64,000 nucleotides of DNA from JACVRW01 sp963813495. GTDB lineage: Bacteria > Actinomycetota > Thermoleophilia > Solirubrobacterales > Thermoleophilaceae. Both the position numbers and the translations under genes were made by a program. Positions 1 through 8,639 of this stretch are shown piece after piece. Every line of letters starts with the position of its first letter. Within the stretch, counting starts at the first letter, position 1. Where the stretch lies: positions 434,001 to 498,000 of the forward strand of contig CAWEZC010000011.1 of assembly GCA_963813495.1 (NCBI GenBank). Reading direction: 5' to 3'. The notes beneath the pieces were generated by a model. It was not told the origin of the DNA. It did not search any database and worked only from the letters and a program-made list of their open reading frames with translations.

Positions 1-1161
1 GTCCACCGCCCCCATGTCGATGCCGAGCTCGAGCGACGAGGTGGCCACCAGGCAGGGGAGCTGCCCCGACTTGAGCAGGTCCTCCACCACGAGGCGCTCC
101 TCGCGCGCCAGCGAGCCGTGGTGTGCGCGCGCAACGTAGAGCGGGTCGCCCTCGGCGGCGCGGTCGCCGTTGGGGGGCTTGGCGCCCAGCCGCTTCTGCC
201 AGTCGGGATCCTCCGCCGCCAGTTCGTTGAGACGCACGGCCAGGCGTTCCGCGCCACGGCGGGCATTGACGAAGACGATCGTGGAGCGGTGCTGCTTGAC
301 CAGGTCGAGCAGCTCGGGGTAGATCGCCGGCCAGATGGAGCGCGCGGTGACGGGCGGCGCCTCCGGCGTGTCCAGCCCGGTCCCGACGAGGTCACCGCCG
401 CCCGCGGCCGTGCCCATGCCGCCGAGCGCCGGATCGGTTACATCGTGCTCGCCCGGTTCGGACATGTTCTCGACCGGCACGTGGATCTTCAGATCGAGGG
501 GCTTGCGCACGCCGGTGTCGACCACCTTGCAGGTGCGGCCGGCTCCGGCCAGGAAGCGCCCCACCTCCTCCAGCGGCTTCTGCGTGGCCGACAGGCCGAT
601 GCGCTGCAGGCGGCGCCCGGCCAGCTCCTCGAGTCGTTCCAGCGTGAGCGCGAGGTGGGCGCCGCGCTTGGTGCGCGCCACTGCGTGGATCTCGTCCACG
701 ATGACCCACTCGGTGTCCACCAGGAACTCGCGCGCCCGGGAGGTGAGCATCAGGTAGAGCGACTCAGGCGTGGTGATGAGCACGTCCGGCGGAGTGCGCA
801 GCATCGCCTGGCGCTCCTTCTGGGGCGTGTCGCCGGTGCGGATGGCCACCGTGATGTCGCCGCCGATGCCCTTGAGCGGCGCGCGCAGGTTCTTCTCGAC
901 GTCGTAGGAGAGCGCCTTGAGGGGCGAGACGTACACGAGTCGCGTGCGCCGCGGCTCGGACGGCTCGGCCACCAGGCGGTCGAGCCCCCAGAGGAAGGCG
1001 GCGAGCGTCTTGCCGGAGCCCGTGGGAGCGGAGACGAGCACGTTCTCACCGCCCGCAATGGCAGGCCAGGCCTGCTCCTGCGCCTCGGTGGGGCGCTCGA
1101 AGGAGCGGGTGAACCAATCACGGACCTGCGGGGTGAACGATGCGAGCGGATCTGAAATCAC
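1..1161 (-). CDS. lhr: Lhr-family DEAD/DEAH-box helicase, N-terminal part (runs off the window)
   Basis: ATP-dependent superfamily 2 helicase of the Lhr (large helicase-related) type, a DNA repair helicase family in actinobacteria. 387 codons are visible from a GTG start at 1161; the gene continues past base 1. Walker A (APTGSGKT) lies at residues 45-52, the DEIH Walker B motif at roughly 155, a SAT motif (GLSATQ) follows, and the second RecA-like domain shows HHGSLAREER and ATSSLELGIDMG, the signature that separates Lhr from other DEAD-box proteins. Full Lhr proteins exceed 1400 residues, so about a quarter is seen. The start is supported by the short divergent gap to the next gene. The family call is firm; the exact role is known only from relatives. 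Confidence 0.93.
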   Translation of the reverse strand, partial: MISDPLASFTPQVRDWFTRSFERPTEAQEQAWPAIAGGENVLVSAPTGSGKTLAAFLWGLDRLVAEPSEPRRTRLVYVSPLKALSYDVEKNLRAPLKGIGGDITVAIRTGDTPQKERQAMLRTPPDVLITTPESLYLMLTSRAREFLVDTEWVIVDEIHAVARTKRGAHLALTLERLEELAGRRLQRIGLSATQKPLEEVGRFLAGAGRTCKVVDTGVRKPLDLKIHVPVENMSEPGEHDVTDPALGGMGTAAGGGDLVGTGLDTPEAPPVTARSIWPAIYPELLDLVKQHRSTIVFVNARRGAERLAVRLNELAAEDPDWQKRLGAKPPNGDRAAEGDPLYVARAHHGSLAREERLVVEDLLKSGQLPCLVATSSLELGIDMGAVD

Positions 1162-1224
1162 GAGACCCCTGAGCGTACCGCTTCGAGGTGCCGAAACCGG
1201 GCCGTCCGGCTACGCTGGCGCTAC

Positions 1225-1548
1225 ATGAACTCGTTCCGGAATCGACTGGCCGCCGCCCTCACCGCCGCCGCCATGTCCCTGACCTTCGCGGCCTGTGGAG
1301 CCGAGGATGACGCCAACGAGCTGCGCGATCAGGTGGAGAGCTCGGCGGAGGAGCTCGAGCAGGAGAGCGAGGAGCTGCGCAAGGAGCTCGAGGAGGATAC
1401 GGCCACCACCCGCGACGATCTCGAGAAGCGGGCCGACGAGCTGCGCACGGAGGCCGAGGAGGCGCAGAAGAACCTGGATGACGACGCCGACGACCTCCGC
1501 AAGGAGGCCGAGGAGCTGCAGAAGGAGCTCGAGGAGCAGCTGCCCTGA
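1225..1548 (+). CDS. small secreted or lipoprotein-like coiled-coil protein
   Basis: 107 residues. An N-terminal hydrophobic segment (residues about 8-23) ends in FAAC, an imperfect lipobox, so the mature protein may be lipid-anchored at the cysteine. Everything after about residue 30 is a highly charged run of Glu, Lys, Asp and Arg with leucines at heptad-like spacing, including repeated EEL and ELRKE units, predicting one long helix or coiled coil. No enzymatic motif is visible. It lies divergent to the helicase, with 63 bases between the two starts. Function unknown. The codon pattern and clean signal sequence make it likely to be real. Confidence 0.7.
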   Translation: MNSFRNRLAAALTAAAMSLTFAACGAEDDANELRDQVESSAEELEQESEELRKELEEDTATTRDDLEKRADELRTEAEEAQKNLDDDADDLRKEAEELQKELEEQLP

Positions 1549-1592
1549 GGGTGGCGGCCGGCCCGTCGCCGCCGCGTCGCGTGGCGCGCGGC

Positions 1593-1814
1593 TCAGCCGG
1601 CGCGCGGCAGCGTGGTCTCCGCCACCAACCGGTGCAGGTGAACGCCGGCAGCCAGCCCCGCCGCGGCCAGCGCCGCGAGCGCACCGGCCTCGGGACCGAG
1701 CAGCAGTAGACACGCGGGTATCGCCGGCAGAGTTGCCAGCAGGGCTCGCCAGCGGCCGGCCGCCAGGCCGGCAAACGCGGAGAGCAGGAGCACCATCAGG
1801 ACGACGACCGCCAT
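1593..1814 (-). CDS. small two-helix membrane protein
   Basis: 73 residues, almost entirely hydrophobic, with two or three membrane helices (residues about 3-20, 24-42 and 43-58) and a short polar tail. I chose the ATG at 1814 rather than longer in-frame possibilities because a good ribosome site (AAAGGAGAT) sits 7-8 bases upstream and the start of the preceding gene's product would otherwise be overrun. It lies 14 bases downstream of the peptidoglycan-hydrolase-like gene on the same strand and may share its transcript. No family recognised. Confidence 0.6.
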   Translation of the reverse strand: MAVVVLMVLLLSAFAGLAAGRWRALLATLPAIPACLLLLGPEAGALAALAAAGLAAGVHLHRLVAETTLPRAG

Positions 1815-1828
1815 GGGCAGATCTCCTT

Positions 1829-2650
1829 TCAGAGTCCCTCGGGGTGGCGCCCGGCATAGCCGCGAGCGGAGCGCATCTCCTCGCTCCAGCGGCTGCCGGT
1901 GACCTTGCGTGCGGAGGTGTCGAAGCGCAGTCCGGCGACGATCAGATAGGCGTGGCCGGCGTTGGCGCGGACCGTGACCCACTGACCGCGGCCGCGCTCG
2001 CCCCAGCTCATGAACCCGCCCGAGGCGAGCGGCGAGTCGAGCAGGCCGGCGGCGTGCAGCACGTAGCTGACCGAGCCTGAGCAGTCATAGCCCGAGTCGC
2101 GCCAGCGGCCGTGCCCGCCCCCGTACTTGTAGGGCTTGCGAGCGATCTTGTTGCCGGCGGCGACGATGGCCTTGACCTCCTCGGGCGCCGAGGCGGGAGC
2201 CACCGCCAGGCCATCCTCGACGTAGCCCTTCTCGCCAGGAGCCTCGGTGACGGGGGTCTGGCCGTCCGGCGAATCGGCGTCGTAGCCGATCCCCCCACCT
2301 CCGCCCGACCCCTCGTCGTCGTCGCTCTCACCGGGCACGTCGTCGCCCGCGTTGGCGGCGGTGGTGGCCAGCGAGCGTACGAGGCGCTGATCGGCGCGCG
2401 AGGCGCGGCCGTCGGCACGGCGCTCCTCGGCCCGCTCGAAGGCCTGGAGGCTCGTGCGGGTGCCGCGGCCGAACTGGCCGTCGGCCTCGGTGTCGAAGCC
2501 GGCCCGGTCCAGATAGCGCTGCAGGGCGCGGACATCGGATCCGCTCGAGCCGACGCCCAGGGTCCGGGAGGCGTAGCTTGCCGCCAGCGCATCCGCGGTC
2601 AGGGTGAGGCTCACAACGGCTGCGGCCAATACCGGCAGCGTCCTTCGCAT
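1829..2650 (-). CDS. secreted peptidoglycan-binding protein with NlpC/P60-like domain
   Basis: 273 residues, probably a secreted cell-wall protein. Order of parts: signal peptide (residues 1-23, cleavage near ADALA-AS); PG_binding_1-type domain (about 28-75, with GSDVRALQRYLDRAG and FGRGT); an acidic, glycine-rich linker (about 95-130); then a C-terminal domain resembling NlpC/P60 peptidases, with a DCSGSV motif holding the candidate catalytic Cys and a candidate His in NAGHAY. The His region is divergent from classical NlpC, so activity is uncertain. It probably trims or binds peptidoglycan outside the membrane. Confidence 0.78.
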   Translation of the reverse strand: MRRTLPVLAAAVVSLTLTADALAASYASRTLGVGSSGSDVRALQRYLDRAGFDTEADGQFGRGTRTSLQAFERAEERRADGRASRADQRLVRSLATTAANAGDDVPGESDDDEGSGGGGGIGYDADSPDGQTPVTEAPGEKGYVEDGLAVAPASAPEEVKAIVAAGNKIARKPYKYGGGHGRWRDSGYDCSGSVSYVLHAAGLLDSPLASGGFMSWGERGRGQWVTVRANAGHAYLIVAGLRFDTSARKVTGSRWSEEMRSARGYAGRHPEGL

Positions 2651-2897
2651 GCGTAGGTGCTCCTTCTCTTCTTCAGCGCCTACGGGGTTAGCTGTCGGGC
2701 TCGCGCCAGAAGAGTGGCGCTACACGGCGGATCGCTGCGATTCGCCCCGAACTTCCTGGTTCCCCCGCTCCCGGCCGCTCGGCGGCCCGGGACTCGGCTA
2801 TGGCTCCTTGCAGCGGGGCAGAGTAGCAGCAGGTTCGGGTGACCTCGCTACGTTCCCGGCGATAGTTACCGGAAGGTCAGATAGGTCGAAGATCCGG

Positions 2898-3590
2898 GTG
2901 GCGCTCGCGCTCATCCTGTTTGCTGCCGTTTTGCCGGCGTGCGGGGGCGATGAGGAGCCGGGCGCCGAGAAGGCGGCCCCGCAACGCACCGCCACGGCGG
3001 CCGCCGGCACCACCCTCGTCGCCGCCCTCGGCGACTCGATCAGCGCCGGGACTCCGCGCTGGGATCCCGACCCGGGCATCCGCGATCAGATCGGCACGGA
3101 AGTCGATCGCCGCAGCCAGTACGGGTACTGGGCCGAGCGCGCCCTTCCCGGCACGCGCTTTCGCAACTGCGGCGTGCCCGGCGAGCTCACGGCCGAGATC
3201 GCGCTGCGCCTCGACGACTGCGCTCGTGATGCCGACGTCCTCATCGTCCAGGGTGGCGTCAACGACATCGCCGAGGGTGCGGAGCCCGTCCGGGTCGCGG
3301 GCAACCTGCGCGCCATGGTCAGTCGCGGCAAGGCCCTGGGCCTTGACGTGGCGATCGTCGAGCTGCTGCCCTGGAACGGCGGCTATCCCGCGGCCGACCC
3401 GCTGATCCGCGAGCTCAACCGACGCATCGGCCGGATCGCCGCCGCGGAGGACGTGAAGCTGATCTCCTGGTACCGGCTGCTCGAGAATCCCGCGCAGCCG
3501 GGCCGCATGCGCCTCCGGTTGACGAGCGACAACGCCCACCCCTCGATCGCCGGCTACCGGCTGCTCGGTGAGGCGGTTCAGCTGCCGTAG
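2898..3590 (+). CDS. SGNH/GDSL-family lipase or esterase, lipoprotein
   Basis: 230 residues from GTG 2898. A short signal ends in a clear lipobox LPAC (Cys15), so the enzyme is probably anchored on the outer face of the membrane. SGNH blocks are complete: GDSIS with nucleophile Ser47, the block III GGVNDI motif, and a C-terminal DNAHPS with the Asp and His of the triad. The open frame extends upstream to about 2604, but that stretch overlaps the divergent gene and lacks a signal-like start, so the later GTG was preferred; the ribosome site is weak. The family hydrolyses esters; the substrate cannot be told. Confidence 0.8.
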   Translation: MALALILFAAVLPACGGDEEPGAEKAAPQRTATAAAGTTLVAALGDSISAGTPRWDPDPGIRDQIGTEVDRRSQYGYWAERALPGTRFRNCGVPGELTAEIALRLDDCARDADVLIVQGGVNDIAEGAEPVRVAGNLRAMVSRGKALGLDVAIVELLPWNGGYPAADPLIRELNRRIGRIAAAEDVKLISWYRLLENPAQPGRMRLRLTSDNAHPSIAGYRLLGEAVQLP

Positions 3591-4270
3591 GCGAGCTCGC
3601 GGGCGCGCTCGAAGACCGCATCGGTCATCGGCTCGGTGAGCTTGCCGGTGAAGGTGTTCTGCTGGCTCGGGTGATAGCAGCCGAGCAGTAGCGGCTGCCC
3701 GTCGCCGGGAGCGAATTCCGCGCCATGCCCGAAGCGCGGCCGCGGTCGGATCTCGAGCAGGCGACAGGCGGCGTCCCAAGCGAACGAACCGAGACAGACG
3801 ATCACCCGTGGGCGGATCAGCTCGAGCTCCTCGGCGGCGTAGGGGAGGCAGTTGTCACGCTCGTCCGGGAGCGGGCGGTTGGCCGGCGGCGCGCAGCGCA
3901 CCGCCGCGGCTATGAACGCGCCCTCGAGGTGAAGGCCGTCTCCCGGGTGCACCGACTCGGGCTGGTTGGCGAAGCCGGTGCGATGCATCGACGCGAACAG
4001 CCAGTCTCCGGAGCGGTCGCCGGTGAACACGCGGCCGGTGCGGTTGCCGCCATGGGCGGCGGGCGCGAGCCCGAACACGTAGACCCGGGCGGCGGGATCA
4101 CCGAAGCCCGGCACGGGGCGGCCCCAGTAGTCCTCGCCGGCGAAGGACGCACGCTTCTCGCGCGCCACGCGCTCTCGCCACTCCACCAGCCGCGGGCAGC
4201 GCCGGCAGCGGGTGACGCGTCGCTCTAGGGCTTCAAGCGCTTGCCGCTGCTGAACAGGTACTGAGCCCAC
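3578..4270 (-). CDS. uracil-DNA glycosylase, family 5 (UDGb type)
   Basis: 230 residues. It removes uracil (and in family 5 also other deaminated bases) from DNA as the first step of base excision repair. The signature GLAPAAHGGNRTGR is typical of family 5 rather than family 4, and the C-terminal GCYHPSQQNT is the second active-site motif. Cysteines for the iron-sulfur cluster are seen in the N-terminal CRRC pair and further C residues (DNCLPY, IVCLG). The GTG at 4270 lies inside the end of the upstream permease gene (46-base overlap), and no upstream in-frame alternative avoids a longer overlap. Its 3' end overlaps the convergent SGNH gene by 13 bases. Confidence 0.88.
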   Translation of the reverse strand: MGSVPVQQRQALEALERRVTRCRRCPRLVEWRERVAREKRASFAGEDYWGRPVPGFGDPAARVYVFGLAPAAHGGNRTGRVFTGDRSGDWLFASMHRTGFANQPESVHPGDGLHLEGAFIAAAVRCAPPANRPLPDERDNCLPYAAEELELIRPRVIVCLGSFAWDAACRLLEIRPRPRFGHGAEFAPGDGQPLLLGCYHPSQQNTFTGKLTEPMTDAVFERARELAYGS

Positions 4271-4980
4271 AGGAAGGTCGGCACGGCCAGCGCCGCGGTC
4301 ACGCCGAGCGAGAGCCACACGGACACGTCGCTCTCGCCCAGGAAGCCGAAGCGCACCCCGTTGACGAGGTAGAAGACGGGATTGAAGTGCGACAGCTCCT
4401 CCCAGGGGGAGGGCAGCACGTCGATCGAATAGAAGACGCCGCCCACGAACACCAGCGGCAGGATCACGATGTTGTTGATGAAGGTCGTGAAGTCCCAGCT
4501 CTCGGCGTAGATCCCCACCACCACGCCGAGCGAGGCGAACAGCAGCAGGCCCAGCCCGATCGCCGCCACCAGCGCAAACGGGTTCTCCACCGGCACCCCC
4601 ACCAGCAGCACCGACAGCACCAGCAGGGAGCCACCGATCATGAGCGCGCGAAACACGCCGCCGACCACGTAGCCGACGTTCATCTGCCAGGTGGGCATGG
4701 GGGCCGAGAGCACGTCGTTGATGTAGCGGTCGAAGCGCGCCTGGAAGATCGAAGAGGCGTTGTTGGCGTAGGCCGCCTGCACCATCCCCATCGTGATCAG
4801 CCCGGGCACGATGAAGATCTCGTACTCCACGCCGCCGATCTCGTTGATGCGGCCACCGAGCGACAGCCCGAAGACGAGGATGAACAGGATCGAGCCGATC
4901 ACCGGCGCGAGCACGGTCTGGGTCCAGAGCTTGGACACGCGCAGGGTTTCCCGGCGGCACAGCCAGACGAGCCCGGTCAC
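4225..4980 (-). CDS. ABC-2 type transporter permease
   Basis: 251 residues with six predicted membrane helices and the ABC-2 layout of DrrB-type exporters: a cytoplasmic N-terminus, the loop before helix 3 with ARFDRYINDVLSAP, and the late motif PLVFVGGVFYS. It would form a homodimeric export channel with the ATPase encoded just upstream, whose stop overlaps this start by four bases. Substrates of such two-gene exporters range from polysaccharide precursors to drugs. Nothing in the sequence identifies this one, though the dTDP-sugar operon follows 50 bases upstream. Confidence 0.88.
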   Translation of the reverse strand: MTGLVWLCRRETLRVSKLWTQTVLAPVIGSILFILVFGLSLGGRINEIGGVEYEIFIVPGLITMGMVQAAYANNASSIFQARFDRYINDVLSAPMPTWQMNVGYVVGGVFRALMIGGSLLVLSVLLVGVPVENPFALVAAIGLGLLLFASLGVVVGIYAESWDFTTFINNIVILPLVFVGGVFYSIDVLPSPWEELSHFNPVFYLVNGVRFGFLGESDVSVWLSLGVTAALAVPTFLWAQYLFSSGKRLKP

Positions 4981-5714
4981 GAGGCCATCGCCTTCACGTA
5001 GACCTCCTGCAGCCGCTCCACCCCGAAGTGCTCGCGCAGGCCGTCAGCCGAGTCGCGTGCCAGCAGCCGACCGCCGCGGATGAGGGCGATCTCCTCGCAG
5101 AGGGTCTCGGCCTCCTCGAGGTAGTGCGTGGTGAGCAGGATGGTGGTGCCCTCGGCGTGCAGCCGGCGGATGTACTCCCACAGCTCGGTGCGTAGCTCGA
5201 AGTCCACCCCCGCCGTGGGCTCGTCGAGGATCACCAGGCGCGGCCGGTGCATCAGCGCGCGCGCCAGCAGCAGCCGCCGGCGCTGGCCGCCCGACAGCTT
5301 GGGCGCCCGCACGTCGCTCTTGGCCTCGAGCCCGAACACGGAGATCATCTCGTCGGCACGCTCTTCGGCCTCGTCGCGCTGCATGCCGAAGTAGCCGCCG
5401 TGGTAGGTCAGCGTCTCGCGCACGGTGAGGAAACGGTCGAGGTTGATGTCCTGCTCGGCCAGGCCGAGCCAGCGGCGGGCCTGCATGGAGTCGTGGGCCT
5501 CGCCGAAGACCGCGATCTCGCCCGAGGTGACTCGCAGCAGGTTGCAGACGGCGCTGATCAACGTGGTCTTGCCCGCTCCGTTGGGGCCAAGGAGGCCGAA
5601 GAACGAGCCGGCGGCGATGCGCAGGTCGAAGTCCTCCAGGGCCAGCATGCCGTCGTCGTAACGCTTGGTCAGGCCACGTAACTCCAGCGCTGGGACGTCG
5701 AGGAACACCGCCAC
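4977..5714 (-). CDS. ABC transporter ATP-binding protein (ABC-2 exporter)
   Basis: 245 residues, the cytoplasmic ATPase of the exporter formed with the next gene. Walker A GPNGAGKT at residues 43-50, Q-loop AEQD, ABC signature LSGGQ, Walker B LVILDEP, and the switch His in LLTTH are all intact. It matches the DrrA/CcmA-like class. It starts with ATG at 5714 and is coupled to the permease by a 4-base overlap. Confidence 0.92.
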   Translation of the reverse strand: MAVFLDVPALELRGLTKRYDDGMLALEDFDLRIAAGSFFGLLGPNGAGKTTLISAVCNLLRVTSGEIAVFGEAHDSMQARRWLGLAEQDINLDRFLTVRETLTYHGGYFGMQRDEAEERADEMISVFGLEAKSDVRAPKLSGGQRRRLLLARALMHRPRLVILDEPTAGVDFELRTELWEYIRRLHAEGTTILLTTHYLEEAETLCEEIALIRGGRLLARDSADGLREHFGVERLQEVYVKAMAS

Positions 5715-5764
5715 GACGTTAGCGGTGACACTTCAGGTGGCCGGCGACGCGCCGCCGCGAGCAC

Positions 5765-6766
5765 CTAGGAGTTCGCCTGTGCGGCTCCCAGCGCCTTCCC
5801 GTAATGATTCTCGTAGTACCGGCGGTACTCGCCGGAGCGGATCGGCGCCCACCACGCTTCGTTCTCGCGGTACCAGTCGACCGTCCGGGCCAGGCCCTCC
5901 TCGAAATGTACCTGCGCCTCCCAGCCGATCTCCTCGCGCAGCTTGTCGGAGGAGAGCGAGTAGCGGCGGTCGTGCCCGGGGCGGTCGCGCACGTACTCGA
6001 TCAGCGACTCGTCGCGGCCGGTGAGCTCGAGAATGCGCCGCACCACCTCCAGGTTCTCGCACTCGTCCGGCCCGCCGACGTTGTAGGCCTGTCCTGAGCG
6101 TCCCTGCTCGAGCACCGCCTGGATCCCGCGGCAGAAGTCCTCGACGTAGAGCCAGTTGCGCACCTGGCGCCCGTCGCCGTACACCGGCAGATGGTCTCCG
6201 TTTAGCGCGTTCAGGATGCAGAGCGGAATCAGCTTCTCGGGGTACTGGCGTGGGCCGTAGTTGTTCGAGCCGCGGCAGATAACCGCCTCGAGCCCGTGCG
6301 TGTGGGCGTGCGCCGAGACCAGCAGGTCGCCGCCGGCCTTGGTGGCGGAGTACGGAGACGACGGGTCCAGCGGGGAGGTCTCGGTGAACGAGCCTTCCGG
6401 AATGGAGCCGTACACCTCGTCGGTCGAGACCTGCAGGTAGCGACCGATGCCGCGCTCGCGCGCCGCGTCGAGCAGCACGCTCGTGCCGATCACGTGGGTA
6501 CGGGCAAAGGCGTCCTGGTCGGCGATCGAGCGGTCCACGTGTGACTCCGCCGCGAAGTTCACGATCGCGTCGCGGCCCTCGGCGACCTGCAGGACGACGT
6601 CGCGGTCCTCGATACCGCCCACGACCAGTTCGACGTCCTCGGGGAGGTTCTCGCGCCTTCCGGCATAGGTGAGCTTGTCGAGTACGACCACGTCGTGGGC
6701 CTCGTTGACCAGCCGTACGTAGGACGAGCCGATGAAGCCGGCCGCGCCGGTGACCAGAAGCTTCAC
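5765..6766 (-). CDS. rmlB: dTDP-glucose 4,6-dehydratase
   Basis: 333 residues. Converts dTDP-glucose to dTDP-4-keto-6-deoxyglucose, the second step toward dTDP-rhamnose and related deoxysugars, in the cytoplasm. An extended-SDR Rossmann motif GAAGFIG lies at residues 7-13; STDEVYG carries the catalytic Thr, Asp and Glu of the dehydratase, and YSATK the Tyr and Lys pair. Family motifs RGSNNYGP and GDGRQVRNW are also intact. The GTG start at 6766 has a GGGAGG ribosome site and overlaps the rmlD stop (GTGA). Last gene of the four-gene operon. Confidence 0.95.
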   Translation of the reverse strand: MKLLVTGAAGFIGSSYVRLVNEAHDVVVLDKLTYAGRRENLPEDVELVVGGIEDRDVVLQVAEGRDAIVNFAAESHVDRSIADQDAFARTHVIGTSVLLDAARERGIGRYLQVSTDEVYGSIPEGSFTETSPLDPSSPYSATKAGGDLLVSAHAHTHGLEAVICRGSNNYGPRQYPEKLIPLCILNALNGDHLPVYGDGRQVRNWLYVEDFCRGIQAVLEQGRSGQAYNVGGPDECENLEVVRRILELTGRDESLIEYVRDRPGHDRRYSLSSDKLREEIGWEAQVHFEEGLARTVDWYRENEAWWAPIRSGEYRRYYENHYGKALGAAQANS

Positions 6767-7575
6767 GCGCGCACCTCCCGCGCGGCCAGGTACTCGGCCA
6801 GACCGTCCTGCCAGGCGGGCAGCTCCGGCCCGCCGCGCTCGCTGACCAGCACGGAGCGCGCCGGCCGCGTGGCGGGCCGCGGAAACTCCTCGGTGGTACA
6901 CGGTTCGACGCGGCAATCGACTCCGGCCCGGCCGAGGATCTCGCGTGCGAACTCGAACCACGAGCAGGAGCCGCCGCCGGCCAGGTGGAGGATTCCGCGC
7001 TCGCCGCTCGCAGCCAGCTCGACCAGGCTCGCGCCCAGGTGGCCGGTGAAGGTGGGAGAGCCGATCTGATCGTCGACCACACGTAGCTCGTCGCGCTCAT
7101 CACCAAGGCGAAGCATCGTCTCCACGAAATTCGCCCCCCCGGCGCCGAACAACCACGAGCTGCGCACGATCAGGTGGTCGGGGTTGACCTCGGCGATGGC
7201 GAGCTCGCCGGCCAGCTTCGACCGTCCGTACTCCTGCTGCGGTCCAGTGGCGTCCGATTCGACGTAGGGCCGGCTCGAGCGGCCGTCGAAGACGTAGTCG
7301 GTCGACACGTGGATCACGCGCCCGGCGGCCTCGGCCACGTTGCGCGCCCCGTCGCGGTTGGCCTGCAGCGCCTCCTCGACGTGCTCCTCGGCGCCATCGA
7401 CGTCGGTCCAGGCGGCACAGTTGATCACCAGGTCTGCCGCACCGATGGCCTCGCGTATGGCGCCGGCATCGGTCACGTCGAGCTCGGCCCGGGTCAGCCC
7501 CACGGCGTCGCCGCCGGCCGCCCGCAGCACGTCCTGGCCCAGCATGCCGCCGGCGCCTGTGACCACGAGCCTCAC
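6763..7575 (-). CDS. rmlD: dTDP-4-dehydrorhamnose reductase
   Basis: 270 residues, typical for RmlD. Reduces dTDP-4-dehydrorhamnose to dTDP-L-rhamnose with NAD(P)H. The N-terminal GAGGMLG binds the cofactor, NCAAWTDVD and STDYVFDG are RmlD hallmarks, and YGRSK is the catalytic Tyr/Lys motif. It starts with GTG, overlapping the rmlA stop by four bases, and its own stop overlaps rmlB the same way. RmlD needs a 3,5-epimerase (RmlC) to supply its substrate, and no rmlC is found here. Confidence 0.93.
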   Translation of the reverse strand: MRLVVTGAGGMLGQDVLRAAGGDAVGLTRAELDVTDAGAIREAIGAADLVINCAAWTDVDGAEEHVEEALQANRDGARNVAEAAGRVIHVSTDYVFDGRSSRPYVESDATGPQQEYGRSKLAGELAIAEVNPDHLIVRSSWLFGAGGANFVETMLRLGDERDELRVVDDQIGSPTFTGHLGASLVELAASGERGILHLAGGGSCSWFEFAREILGRAGVDCRVEPCTTEEFPRPATRPARSVLVSERGGPELPAWQDGLAEYLAAREVRA

Positions 7576-8639
7576 AGGATCTGCACGTCCGCGTTGTCGC
7601 CCACCACGAAGCGGTAGGCCCGCGGCAGCGCCGGGCCGCGGCAGATGGTCACGTTGCGCCCGATGAGGCTTGCCTCTATGCGGTACTCGAGGTCGGCGAC
7701 GTGCGAGCCGGAGAGCACGATCGAGTGCTCGAGCTCGGCCCGTTCGATCGTCACGTTGTCGCCCACCGCCGTGTAGGGGCCGATGTAGGCGTCGCGTATC
7801 AGCGAGCCCGCGCCCACGATGGCCGGGCCGCGCACCGTGGCGCGCTCGAGCCGGGCACCAGGCTCGATTACCACGCGCCCCTCCACGCGGCTGTCCACCA
7901 GTTCGCCCTCCACCCGCTCGGGCAGCTCGTCAAGGATCAGCCGGTTGGCCTCCAGCATGTCCTGCACCTGGCCTGTGTCCTTCCACCAGCCCTGGACGAT
8001 GTGGGGATCCACGCGCGAGCCGCCGTCCACGAGCGCCTGGATGGCGTCGGTGATCTCGAGCTCGTTGCGCCAGGAGGGTTCGATCGCCCGCGCGGCATCG
8101 AAGATCGCCGGCGTGAACATGTAGACCCCCACCAGCGCGAGGTCGGACTTGGGCTCGCTGGGCTTCTCCACCAGCCGGGACACTCGACCGTCACCGTTGA
8201 GCTCGGCCACGCCGTAGGACTCGGGGTCCGGCACCGGGGTCAGGAGGATCAGCGCGTCGGGCTCCTCGCTGCGGAACGTGTCCACGAGCGCGACGATCCC
8301 GTCTCGCAGCAGGTTGTCGCCCAGGTACATGACGAACGGGTCTTGCCCGAGGTATGACTCGGCGGTCAGGACCGCATGCGCGAGGCCCAGCGGCGCGTCC
8401 TGCTCGATGTACTCGATCGAGATTCCGAAGCGAGAGCCGTCGCCCGCGGCCTCGCGGATCTCCGCGCCGGTCTCGGGGGCGATGATGATGCCCACCTCGG
8501 AGATCCCGGCCTCGGCCATCGCCTCGATGCCGTAGAAGAGGACCGGCTTGTTGGCCACCGGAACGAGCTGCTTTGCGCTCGTGTGGGTGAGCGGACGCAG
8601 GCGCGTGCCCTTGCCGCCGGAGAGGATCAGACCCTTCAT
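7572..8639 (-). CDS. rmlA: glucose-1-phosphate thymidylyltransferase (long form)
   Basis: 355 residues. Forms dTDP-glucose from dTTP and glucose-1-phosphate. The nucleotidyltransferase motif GGKGTRLRPLT is at residues 8-18, and the catalytic core continues through YLGDNLL and EKPSEPKSD. After about residue 240 comes a C-terminal extension of hexapeptide-like repeats (GAGSLIRDAYIGPYTAVGDN), as in the longer StrD/RfbA2-like enzymes and not the 290-residue RmlA1 form. Its ATG shares one base with the stop of the upstream PPOX gene (TGATG), so translation is coupled. Confidence 0.92.
   Translation of the reverse strand: MKGLILSGGKGTRLRPLTHTSAKQLVPVANKPVLFYGIEAMAEAGISEVGIIIAPETGAEIREAAGDGSRFGISIEYIEQDAPLGLAHAVLTAESYLGQDPFVMYLGDNLLRDGIVALVDTFRSEEPDALILLTPVPDPESYGVAELNGDGRVSRLVEKPSEPKSDLALVGVYMFTPAIFDAARAIEPSWRNELEITDAIQALVDGGSRVDPHIVQGWWKDTGQVQDMLEANRLILDELPERVEGELVDSRVEGRVVIEPGARLERATVRGPAIVGAGSLIRDAYIGPYTAVGDNVTIERAELEHSIVLSGSHVADLEYRIEASLIGRNVTICRGPALPRAYRFVVGDNADVQIL

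Noticed and set aside
118..1155. A 345-residue plus-strand open frame
   Set aside because: It is the complement of the Lhr helicase coding strand; its product is low-complexity and Arg/Gly-rich with no domain.
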